DNA of 32,314 bases from Candidatus Bathyoplasma sp. NZ. GTDB taxonomy: Bacteria; Bacillota_I; Bacilli_A; MAG-NZ. The first letter of the stretch is position 1. The number at the start of each line of letters is the position of its first letter. Where the stretch lies: the NCBI GenBank assembly GCA_013332095.1, contig JABENI010000019.1:1-32314 (forward strand), read 5' to 3'. This document shows, piece by piece, positions 7,149-14,007 of this stretch. Position numbers and translations under genes: made by a program. The notes beneath the pieces were generated by a model that ran no database searches, was not told the origin of the DNA, and saw only the letters and a list, made by a program, of their open reading frames with translations.

Positions 7149-7942
7149 AAAATTTAGTTATCGTAAGAGGAGCTGGCGATATTGCGAGCGGAATTATTTA
7201 CAAGTTGTATAAAAGTGGTTTTAAAATTATCTGTCTAGAAATTGAACAACCAACAGCAATCAGAAGAACTGTTTCTTTTTCCGAAGCAATTTATAGCGGA
7301 AAAATGGTTATTGAAGATGTTGAAGCAATCAGGTGTGACACGGTCTTAGAAGCACTGAAAGTATCTGAGAGCAAAGTTGCTGTTTTAGTAGACGAAAAAT
7401 TAGAAATTTTGCAAAAAATTAAGCCAACTGTTTTAGTAGATGCTATCTTAGCTAAAAAAAATCTAGGAACAAAGATAAATATGGCAAATATTGTAATCGG
7501 AGTAGGACCAGGGTTTACACCAAAAGAAGATGTAGATATTTGCATTGAAACAGCTAGAGGTCATAATTTAGGTAAAGTTTTAACTGCTAAAAAAGCGAAG
7601 ATAAACACTGGAATACCAGGTAAAATAAGTAACTACGGGGTAGAGAGAGTATTTCATTCACCGCTATCAGGAAATTTAGTAAGTGGAAAAAAAATTGGTG
7701 AAATCGTTAAAAAAGGTGAAGTTTTATTTACCGTTGACAATCTGGAAACAACTGCTTTGTTCGAAGGATTAATTCGCGGAATGATCAGAGATGGATTTGT
7801 AAAAAAAGGGTTGAAAGTTGCTGATGTTGACCCACGAGTAGACGAAATTGATAATTGTTATAAAATAAGTGATAAAGCAAGGAATATCGCAGGAGGAGTT
7901 TTAGAAGGAATTTTAAATTTAGGAGGGTTTATCAATGAATAA
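7145..7942 (+). CDS. yqeB: YqeB/EF2563 family selenium-dependent hydroxylase factor
   Basis: 265-aa protein of the EF2563/YqeB family, found almost only next to selenium-dependent molybdenum hydroxylase genes and needed for their labile selenium cofactor. It begins with a Rossmann-like loop VRGAGDIASG (8-17), followed by EIEQPTAIRR, VGVGPGFTPKEDVD and ETARGHNLG, and ends in a barrel-like C-terminal part (FHSPLSGNLVSGKKIGEIVK). The family biochemistry is not resolved. The start overlaps the yqeC-mocA stop by 4 nt (ATGA) and the stop overlaps the next gene by 8 nt, so the genes are translationally coupled. Confidence 0.9.
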   Translation: MKNLVIVRGAGDIASGIIYKLYKSGFKIICLEIEQPTAIRRTVSFSEAIYSGKMVIEDVEAIRCDTVLEALKVSESKVAVLVDEKLEILQKIKPTVLVDAILAKKNLGTKINMANIVIGVGPGFTPKEDVDICIETARGHNLGKVLTAKKAKINTGIPGKISNYGVERVFHSPLSGNLVSGKKIGEIVKKGEVLFTVDNLETTALFEGLIRGMIRDGFVKKGLKVADVDPRVDEIDNCYKISDKARNIAGGVLEGILNLGGFINE

Positions 7943-8735
7943 AGAAGTGATAAGTAAACTTAATCAAGCGTTAGAACTAGGGAAAAAAGTAGCATTTGTG
8001 ACACTGACTGAAGAAAATGGCAGTTCACCGGGTAGAGTAGGGGATAGTATTTTAGTTTATGAAGATGGGACATTAGTTGGAACTTGCGGTGGAGGATTGT
8101 TAGAACATACTATTCAGACAAAGGCTTTGGCTTGTTTAAAAAATGAGGAGAGTACAGAGTTTTCCATCAATTTAAAGGAAATTGGGATGAGTTGTGGTGG
8201 AAGCGTTAGAGGATTTATTGATTGTCGAAACAGAACAACTAACTTATTAGTAATTGGTGGCGGACATTTAGGGAAGTACATTTACCAATTCAGTCAAATA
8301 TTAGGTTACTCAGTAACGATAATGGATGACCGTGAACAATATGCTAATAGTGAGAGATTTCCTAATGCTAAAATTATTTGTGGTGACTATGGAAAAGTTT
8401 TTACAGGTAAAAACTATGCTGATAGTTATATAATTATCGTTTCTAGAGGGCACGGTACCGATTATGTTGCTTTAAAATCTTTAATTAAAAAAGATTTTAA
8501 ATATTTAGGACTACTAGGTAGTAAAAGAAAAATTATCTCGCTGTTAGAGAAATTAAAAAAAGATGACATCGATTACAGTAAAATAAATAATTTTTATACA
8601 CCAATTGGACTGAATATTGCGGTAAGTGATCCCGCTGAAATTGCGATGAGTATTTTAGCAGAATTAATGGTAGTTAAAAACAATGGTAAATTAGAACATT
8701 TGAGCAGAGTGGAGGAATCATGTACATTAAGATAA
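7935..8735 (+). CDS. XdhC/CoxI family molybdenum hydroxylase maturation factor
   Basis: 266-aa XdhC/CoxI protein. The family binds molybdenum cofactor, helps to add the terminal sulfur (or here probably selenium) ligand and delivers it to xanthine dehydrogenase-type enzymes. The N-terminal XdhC_CoxI domain has ENGSSPGRVGDSILV (27-41) and GTCGGGLLEHTI (49-60), then MSCGGSV (85-91). The C-terminal Rossmann domain begins VIGGGHLGKY (106-115) and continues with DDRE and SRGHGTDYVALK, ending LLGSKRK...IGLNI. It is a maturation factor and should not be confused with the Fe-S subunit called XdhC in E. coli. It overlaps yqeB by 8 nt and the next gene by 16 nt. Confidence 0.9.
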   Translation: MNKEVISKLNQALELGKKVAFVTLTEENGSSPGRVGDSILVYEDGTLVGTCGGGLLEHTIQTKALACLKNEESTEFSINLKEIGMSCGGSVRGFIDCRNRTTNLLVIGGGHLGKYIYQFSQILGYSVTIMDDREQYANSERFPNAKIICGDYGKVFTGKNYADSYIIIVSRGHGTDYVALKSLIKKDFKYLGLLGSKRKIISLLEKLKKDDIDYSKINNFYTPIGLNIAVSDPAEIAMSILAELMVVKNNGKLEHLSRVEESCTLR

Positions 8736-9691
8736 AAACAGTTGATGCCGTAGGACATATCATCTGTCACGATATTACGCAAATTATACCAGGTGAGACA
8801 AAAGGGGTAAAGTTCTTTAAAGGTCACATTGTCAAAGAAGAAGATATTGAGGTGTTACTTAGTTTAGGAAAAGATTTACTGTACGTTTATGAAAATATTG
8901 AAGGCATTGTTCATGAAGATGAGGCAGCTGAAAGATTGAAAAATTTAATCAGTGGTGATAATTTAAGAGCGAGTGAAGTAAAAGAAGGAAAAATAAATTT
9001 AATTAGCGAAGTTGATGGCGTTTTGAAAATAAATTCAGAGTTAGTGTTTGAATTAAACATGATTGACCAAATTATTGTTTCTACTAAATTTAACAATACT
9101 TTTGTAAGAAAGGGCGATTCGGTTGCGGCTACAAGAGTAATTCCTCTAGCGATAGCAGAAGAAAAAATTTTGTTAGCTGAAAAAAAATGTTTAAGAAAAA
9201 TAATCAACGTAAAAAAGTTAAAAATCAAAAAAGTTGGTTTAGTAACGACCGGGAACGAAGTTTTTTATGGCAGAATTGTAGATAGATCAAAAGAAGTCAT
9301 CGTGAACAAACTAAATCAATACCAGGCAGTATTAGTCGGTCAAAAAATTGTTCCTGATGAGATAGATAAAATAGCAGAGGCCATCAATGAATTTATTAGC
9401 AGTGGTGTCGATTTAGTTTTTTGTACTGGTGGTATGAGTGTTGATGCTTCTGATATAACGCCAACAGCAATCGAAAAAGTTGCTGATAGAGTAATTGCTT
9501 ATGGAATGCCGATTTTACCTGGTTCAATGACGATGCTTGCCTATAATAAAGATATTCCCATTGTCGGATTGCCTGCCGGAGTACTGTTTTCTAAAAGATC
9601 TAGTGTTGATTTACTACTACCAAGGTTGCTCTGTGAGGATGAAATTACGCGAGTAGATATAGCAAATTATGGAAATGGTGGATTGTTGTAA
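8720..9691 (+). CDS. MoeA-like molybdopterin-binding protein
   Basis: 323-aa protein with a C-terminal MoCF (MogA/MoeA) molybdopterin-binding domain: VGLVTTGNEVFYG (172-184), FCTGGMSVDASDITPTA (234-250) and MPILPGSM. It lacks the full domain set of MoeA molybdotransferase (about 400 aa). Its first 165 residues resemble the N-terminal half of the molybdopterin-binding proteins found in selenium-dependent hydroxylase loci. It probably handles molybdenum cofactor before MocA or XdhC; this is inferred from domain and location. GGAGG lies just before the ATG, inside the preceding gene. Last gene of the four-gene maturation operon; no clear terminator was found after it. Confidence 0.8.
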   Translation: MYIKIKTVDAVGHIICHDITQIIPGETKGVKFFKGHIVKEEDIEVLLSLGKDLLYVYENIEGIVHEDEAAERLKNLISGDNLRASEVKEGKINLISEVDGVLKINSELVFELNMIDQIIVSTKFNNTFVRKGDSVAATRVIPLAIAEEKILLAEKKCLRKIINVKKLKIKKVGLVTTGNEVFYGRIVDRSKEVIVNKLNQYQAVLVGQKIVPDEIDKIAEAINEFISSGVDLVFCTGGMSVDASDITPTAIEKVADRVIAYGMPILPGSMTMLAYNKDIPIVGLPAGVLFSKRSSVDLLLPRLLCEDEITRVDIANYGNGGLL

Positions 9692-9927
9692 ATACTGAAT
9701 TAATTTTTGATAAATCAAATGATTAACCTACCTTAAACGATTTTTTTGATGCTCTAACAGCAGTAGAATCAAGGAGGTTTAATAATTTTTTTAGGAAAAC
9801 AAAAAGTTTTTTAATTGAAAAAAAAAAAAAAAAAAAAAAGGTAGCATTTTTTGTGAATTAGTAGTAAAATGGAGTTAGCAGCAAAACAATTTTTTTTTGG
9901 ATAGAAAAAAAAATTAATTTAATTTTA

Positions 9928-9941
9928 TGAAAACGTTTTTA
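9928..9941 (+). promoter_or_regulatory. Candidate cre (CcpA) site
   Basis: TGAAAACGTTTTTA differs at one position from the cre consensus TGAAANCGNTTTCA. It lies 42 bp upstream of the permease -10 box, a position compatible with regulation of purine uptake by carbon catabolite control. Short AT-rich sites of this kind can arise by chance. Confidence 0.4.
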
Positions 9942-9983
9942 AAAAAAGGAGAAACTTTAGGAATTTTTTTGTTTCATCCTTAA

Positions 9984-9989
9984 TATAAT
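9984..9989 (+). promoter_or_regulatory. Putative -10 of the purine permease gene
   Basis: TATAAT at 9984-9989 in the spacer before the permease, with only a weak -35. It would give a leader of about 100 nt that includes the hairpin at 10031-10062. Confidence 0.45.
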
Positions 9990-10030
9990 TAGTATATCAA
10001 AAACATGTATTTTATACTTTTGGTTATCAG

Positions 10031-10062
10031 TTTAAACTTTGGCCTAAGCAGCGAAGTTTAAA
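10031..10062 (+). promoter_or_regulatory. Leader stem-loop before the permease gene
   Basis: TTTAAACTTTG (10031-10041) pairs with CGAAGTTTAAA (10052-10062), an 11-bp stem with one G-U pair and a 10-nt loop, GCCTAAGCAG. It is not followed by a U-run, so it is not a simple terminator. It ends 26 nt before the ribosome site. It does not match the purine riboswitch core I know. It could be an operator for a regulator or an RNA element. Confidence 0.5.
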
Positions 10063-10098
10063 ATGGAATAAATAACAAAAAAAAAAAAGGTGGAAAAA

Positions 10099-11505
10099 AT
10101 GGAAAAAACAAATTTAGAAAAAGCAAGAGAGCTGGATGGTAAGCCGAGTTTAGCCTACGCCATTCCTTTAGGATTACAACATGTATTGGCAATGTTTGTT
10201 AGTAACTTAACACCAATACTAATTATTGGGGGAATTGCCTTAGGGGCTCATCCTAACGATACATTTAATAGTGCTGGACTTACGTTAATGATTCAGTGTG
10301 CGATGTTAACTTCAGGGTTAGTAACGCTTGTACAACTGTATCCAATCAAAATAGGTGGAAAAATTAGAATTGGTAGTGGATTACCGATAGTAATGGGAGT
10401 TTCATTTGCTTTCGTTGGTGTAGGTGGAAGTGTTGCTGCCGAATATGGTATGGCAGCAGTAGCCGGAGCAGCAATTGTCGGTGCTCTATTAGAAGTGTTT
10501 GCCGGATTTACTTATAAATACATTAAGAGGTTATTCAATCCACTTGTAACAGGGACTTTATTAATTGCCCTAGGATTGTACTTAATAAATGTTGGAGCAA
10601 ATTACTTCGTAGGAGGATACGCTGAGGGTGTGAGAGGTAGTAAAGAGGCTTTAATTGCAGCAACGATTACCTTACTTGTTTCTTTAGGACTTTCAATTTT
10701 TGGGAAAGGTCTGGTAAAAACAGCCTCAATCCTGATTGCTATTTTTGTTGGGACGATTGCCTCAATGATGCTCGGGGTAGTAGACTATGGAAATATTGGG
10801 AGTGCAGGCTGGTTTTCATTTCCGCTAATTCCATTCAAAGCAGTTGGTAAACCAGAGTTTATTTGGGCAGCAATTATACCGTTCTTAGCTGTATACTTTG
10901 CAACAACAGTTGAAACAATTGGAGATACAAACGGAGTAGCTTTAGGTGGATTTGACCGTGAAGCAACTGAAGAGGAAATCGCTGGTGGTTTATTAGCGGA
11001 TGGTTTCGGTTCAATGTTCTCTACTGCATTTAATGCATTACCAAATACTTCATTTGGTCAAAATGTTGGGATTGTAACAAGTACAAAAGTAGTAAGCAAA
11101 TTTGTAATCGCAACAGGGGCAATATTCTTAATATTCTTATCATTCTTCCCTAAGTTTGCAGCAATTTTTAGAATTATTCCTGATGCAGTACTAGGTGGAG
11201 CGTTGTTACCATTATTCGCAATAATCGTAGGTAACGGTATTAAAATGCTTGCTAAAGCTGGATTTAGTGATAAAAATATGTTAATTATTACGGTATCGTT
11301 AGGATTAGGACTAGGATTAGGTGGTAATGCATCGTTAGTTAATCCTGAAACTGGTTTATCAGCATTCCTTGATAATGTACCAGCATTCGTTAAAGTGATC
11401 TTTGATTCTTCGGTAGCAGCAACCGCCATTATAAGTTTACTATTGAGTTTAATAATCAAGCCGGATTACTCCAAGGGAGATTACGATCCAGATAAAGTAC
11501 TTTAA
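10099..11505 (+). CDS. NCS2 family xanthine/uracil permease
   Basis: 468-aa polytopic membrane transporter of the nucleobase:cation symporter-2 family, importing xanthine, uric acid or uracil with H+ or Na+. Visible landmarks are PLGLQHVLAMF in the first membrane segment, GLPIVMGVSFAF, the central FATTVETIGDTNGVA motif and ALPNTSFGQNVGIVTSTKVVSK, which matches purine (PbuX/YgfO/UacT-type) rather than UraA transporters. About 12-14 hydrophobic segments are present. AAGGTGG lies 5 nt before the ATG at 10099; an in-frame GTG at 10090 is part of this site. It stands alone between a promoter region and a terminator. Together with adenine deaminase and two xanthine dehydrogenase-type enzymes, purine uptake is likely. 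Confidence 0.92.
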   Translation: MEKTNLEKARELDGKPSLAYAIPLGLQHVLAMFVSNLTPILIIGGIALGAHPNDTFNSAGLTLMIQCAMLTSGLVTLVQLYPIKIGGKIRIGSGLPIVMGVSFAFVGVGGSVAAEYGMAAVAGAAIVGALLEVFAGFTYKYIKRLFNPLVTGTLLIALGLYLINVGANYFVGGYAEGVRGSKEALIAATITLLVSLGLSIFGKGLVKTASILIAIFVGTIASMMLGVVDYGNIGSAGWFSFPLIPFKAVGKPEFIWAAIIPFLAVYFATTVETIGDTNGVALGGFDREATEEEIAGGLLADGFGSMFSTAFNALPNTSFGQNVGIVTSTKVVSKFVIATGAIFLIFLSFFPKFAAIFRIIPDAVLGGALLPLFAIIVGNGIKMLAKAGFSDKNMLIITVSLGLGLGLGGNASLVNPETGLSAFLDNVPAFVKVIFDSSVAATAIISLLLSLIIKPDYSKGDYDPDKVL

Positions 11506-11525
11506 ATAATAATAACAATAATAAT

Positions 11526-11554
11526 AAAAATAGTGGTAACACGCTATTTTTTTT
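11526..11554 (+). terminator. Rho-independent terminator after the permease
   Basis: AAAAATAGTG pairs with CACGCTATTTTT (one G-U pair) around a GTAA loop and is followed by a T-run. Confidence 0.85.
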
Positions 11555-11706
11555 ATTTTATTGATTTATAAATTAATAAATTTTAGGATAGCACTAGCAT
11601 TTAAAGAGGATTAGGGGTAAACTAGTAATAGTAAAAGGCTATAAATTTGTGAACAATATTACAGATGATTATTTAATAGTTCAAAGACAAATATTGAGGT
11701 GAGATT

Positions 11707-13413
11707 GTGGAAAAAATAATGGAAAATATTAATTTTGCAAATAACAAAAAGAAGTGCCAGTTAGTTTTGAAAAATGCGAACGTTGTAAATGTTTTTACCA
11801 ACGAAATAATTAAAGGAAACATTGCAATTAACGATGGTGTTTTTATCGGAATGGGAAACTATCAGGGGATTGAAGAAATTGATTTAAAAGAAAAATTTAT
11901 CGTACCAGGTTTAATCGACAGCCATCTGCATATTGAAAGTAGTATGGTTAGTCCTGTGGAATTTGCCAAAATTGTTTTAAAAAGAGGAACGACGACAGTA
12001 ATAGCAGATCCTCACGAAATTGCGAACGTTAGAGGATTGAAAGCAATACAATATATGTTAGACAGTACAGAAAATAGTTTGTTAAACGTTTATTTGATGT
12101 TACCATCGTGTGTCCCTGCAACCAAATTTGAAACTGCTGGTAGTGTCTTAGTTGCTGAAGATTATCAAGATTTGATCAATCATCCACGAGTACTTGGATT
12201 AGGAGAAATGATGAATTATCCCGGGGTGATAAATGCCGATTTAACGGTAGTTAAAAAATTAGCATTGGCTAAAAATTCTGCTAAAGTTATCGATGGTCAT
12301 GCCCCATTTTTAAGTGATGAGTCTCTAAATGCTTATAAAATTGCTGGAGTTTTAACAGACCATGAATGCACTAATGTTAAAGAGATGTTAGAAAAAATGC
12401 GAGTGGGAATGTACATTGCTTTACGAGAAGGAAGTGCAACTAAAGATTTAGTTAATTTATTACCGGGAGTCAATAAAGACAATTTAAGAAGATGTACTTT
12501 TTGTACAGATGATCGACATGCTGATGATATTTTGAATATTGGTCATATTGATAATAATATCAGAGTGGCGATAAAATGTGGAATAGACCCTATTGATGCA
12601 ATTAAGATGGCTACCTTAAACACTGCTGAATGTTATGGTCTAAAAAATATTGGCGCTATTGCTCCAGGGTATAAAGCAGATTTTTTAATAGTAGATAATT
12701 TAGCAGAATTCGTGATTGAAGATGTCTACTGTCAAGGGAAATTAGTGGAAGAACTGCTTGAAGAAGAGGCTGAAGTATCTGCTGATGTTTTAAATACCGT
12801 TAATGTCGGTGAAATTAAGATAGAAGATTTAGCGGTAAAATTAAAAACTAATAAGGTAAATGTGATAAAAGTTAAACGTGGCACTGTCGTCACTGAAAAA
12901 TGTGTTAGAGAAGTTGAAATAAGAGATGAACAAATAATTAGTGAAAATGATTTAGCCTATTTATTTGTTGTCGAAAGACATTTTGCGACTAAAAATATTG
13001 GTAAAGGTTTTATTGAGGGTTTAAAGATAAAAAAAGGAGCAATTGCACTGACCATAGCTCATGATTCTCATAATATAATTGTCGCTAGTAAAAATTTAAA
13101 AGATGCCCTAGTAGCAATCGAAGAAATAAAAAAAATTAATGGGGGAATAGTTCTTGTTAATGACGGTCAAGTGTTAGAGAGTTTAACTTTAGAAATTGCT
13201 GGTTTGATGTCGACAGAGAAGAGCGATGTTGTTGCTGAGAAATTAGCTAATTTAACTAAAATAGTAGTTGAGCAACTGGGCGCAGATAAAAAATTAAATT
13301 TATTTTTAACGTTATCGTTTATGAGTTTGTCGGTTATTCCGGAAATTAAATTAACGGACAAAGGATTATTTGATGTTTTGAAATTTGATTATTTAGATTT
13401 AGAGGTTAATTAA
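11707..13413 (+). CDS. ade: Adenine deaminase
   Basis: 568-aa amidohydrolase-superfamily enzyme converting adenine to hypoxanthine and ammonia. Metal-binding HLH is at 73-75 in PGLIDSHLHIESSMV, followed by the family block GTTTVIADPHEIANVRG (94-110), VIDGHAPFLS and FCTDDRHADD, and the C-terminal adenine-deaminase-specific domain with LTIAHDSHNI. The length agrees with bacterial Ade. The GTG at 11707 is used because GAGGTGAG ends about 4 nt upstream; the ATG at 11719 is an alternative start only four codons later. The gene sits alone between two terminators. The hypoxanthine product is a substrate for xanthine dehydrogenase-type enzymes encoded next to it. Confidence 0.95.
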   Translation: MEKIMENINFANNKKKCQLVLKNANVVNVFTNEIIKGNIAINDGVFIGMGNYQGIEEIDLKEKFIVPGLIDSHLHIESSMVSPVEFAKIVLKRGTTTVIADPHEIANVRGLKAIQYMLDSTENSLLNVYLMLPSCVPATKFETAGSVLVAEDYQDLINHPRVLGLGEMMNYPGVINADLTVVKKLALAKNSAKVIDGHAPFLSDESLNAYKIAGVLTDHECTNVKEMLEKMRVGMYIALREGSATKDLVNLLPGVNKDNLRRCTFCTDDRHADDILNIGHIDNNIRVAIKCGIDPIDAIKMATLNTAECYGLKNIGAIAPGYKADFLIVDNLAEFVIEDVYCQGKLVEELLEEEAEVSADVLNTVNVGEIKIEDLAVKLKTNKVNVIKVKRGTVVTEKCVREVEIRDEQIISENDLAYLFVVERHFATKNIGKGFIEGLKIKKGAIALTIAHDSHNIIVASKNLKDALVAIEEIKKINGGIVLVNDGQVLESLTLEIAGLMSTEKSDVVAEKLANLTKIVVEQLGADKKLNLFLTLSFMSLSVIPEIKLTDKGLFDVLKFDYLDLEVN

Positions 13414-13430
13414 AGCAAATAGAAAAATAT

Positions 13431-13461
13431 AAGATATCTGAAAAATCAGATATCTTTTTTT
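13431..13461 (+). terminator. Terminator of adenine deaminase gene
   Basis: Perfect 11-bp stem AAGATATCTGA/TCAGATATCTT with an AAAA loop followed by a T-run. Confidence 0.92.
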
Positions 13462-13463
13462 GA

Positions 13464-13498
13464 TAAAAAAAACTAACAAATTTTCAAGTTTGCCAGTT
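13464..13498 (-). terminator. Terminator of the minus-strand hydroxylase operon
   Basis: Read on the minus strand, AACTGGCAAA pairs with TTTGTTAGTT (10 bp, two G-U pairs, 8-nt loop) and is followed by seven or more T. It sits back to back with the adenine deaminase terminator. Confidence 0.8.
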
Positions 13499-13518
13499 TC
13501 TTTATATTTTATTGTTTA

Positions 13519-13998
13519 TTATTTATTTTGTAAACTAACATCAATTGCTTTTTTAACAGCTCTAATAATATTTTCATAACCAGTACATCGACATAGATGA
13601 CCAGCGATTTTTTCTCTTAACTCATCTTCAGTATAAGCAATTTTTTCATTTACCAATGCTGTACCAGTAAGAATAAGACCGGGAGTACAGAATCCACATT
13701 GAACAGCCGCTTCATCAACGAAAGCTCTTTGAACAACAGAAAGTCCCGTTGCTTCATCTTCTAATCCTTCAACGGTAATAACTGATTTGTTATTTACCCA
13801 ACTGGCTAAATAAATACATGAAGTTACAGGTGCACCATCGATTAAGACAGTACAAGCACCACATTCACCAACTTCACAACCTTGCTTAACACTAGTTAAT
13901 CCTAATTGGTTTCTTAACAGATCAATTAATGATTCACCTGTTTTAATATTTAATTCATAATCTCTTCCATTTACATTACATTTGATTGTCTCTAACAT
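13519..13998 (-). CDS. xdhC: Molybdenum hydroxylase [2Fe-2S] subunit
   Basis: 159-aa small iron-sulfur subunit of a xanthine dehydrogenase-family enzyme. The N-terminal plant-type ferredoxin domain carries C41, C46, C49 and C61 (CEVGECGAC...SC). The C-terminal helical domain carries C101, C104, C136 and C138 (CGFC...CRC) for the second cluster. Together they pass electrons from the molybdenum centre. AGGTGA precedes the start. It follows the Mo subunit gene by 9 nt on the same strand. In E. coli the order is xdhA-xdhB-xdhC; here the FAD subunit gene that would stand between the two is absent. The symbol follows the E. coli subunit name and differs from the XdhC maturation factor. Confidence 0.93.
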   Translation of the reverse strand: MLETIKCNVNGRDYELNIKTGESLIDLLRNQLGLTSVKQGCEVGECGACTVLIDGAPVTSCIYLASWVNNKSVITVEGLEDEATGLSVVQRAFVDEAAVQCGFCTPGLILTGTALVNEKIAYTEDELREKIAGHLCRCTGYENIIRAVKKAIDVSLQNK

Positions 13999-14007
13999 AT
14001 AATCACC

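Larger units (their letters stand above)
9692..10098 (+). other. Gene-free spacer with 22-A run and possible gene trace
   Basis: A very AT-rich 400-bp spacer. It contains an isolated ribosome-site sequence (AAGGAGG at 9771-9777) with no start codon after it, a start-less open stretch at 9727-9861 (beginning PTLNDFFDALTAVESRR) that ends in a lysine tract, and an uninterrupted run of 22 A at 9818-9839. It then holds a cre-like site, a promoter and a hairpin leading to the permease. The open stretch could be the remains of a lost gene, but I recognise no family. Confidence 0.5.

Noticed and set aside
9692-10098. Purine riboswitch before the xanthine permease
   Set aside because: The leader has a hairpin but not the three-way-junction core sequences of the purine riboswitch.
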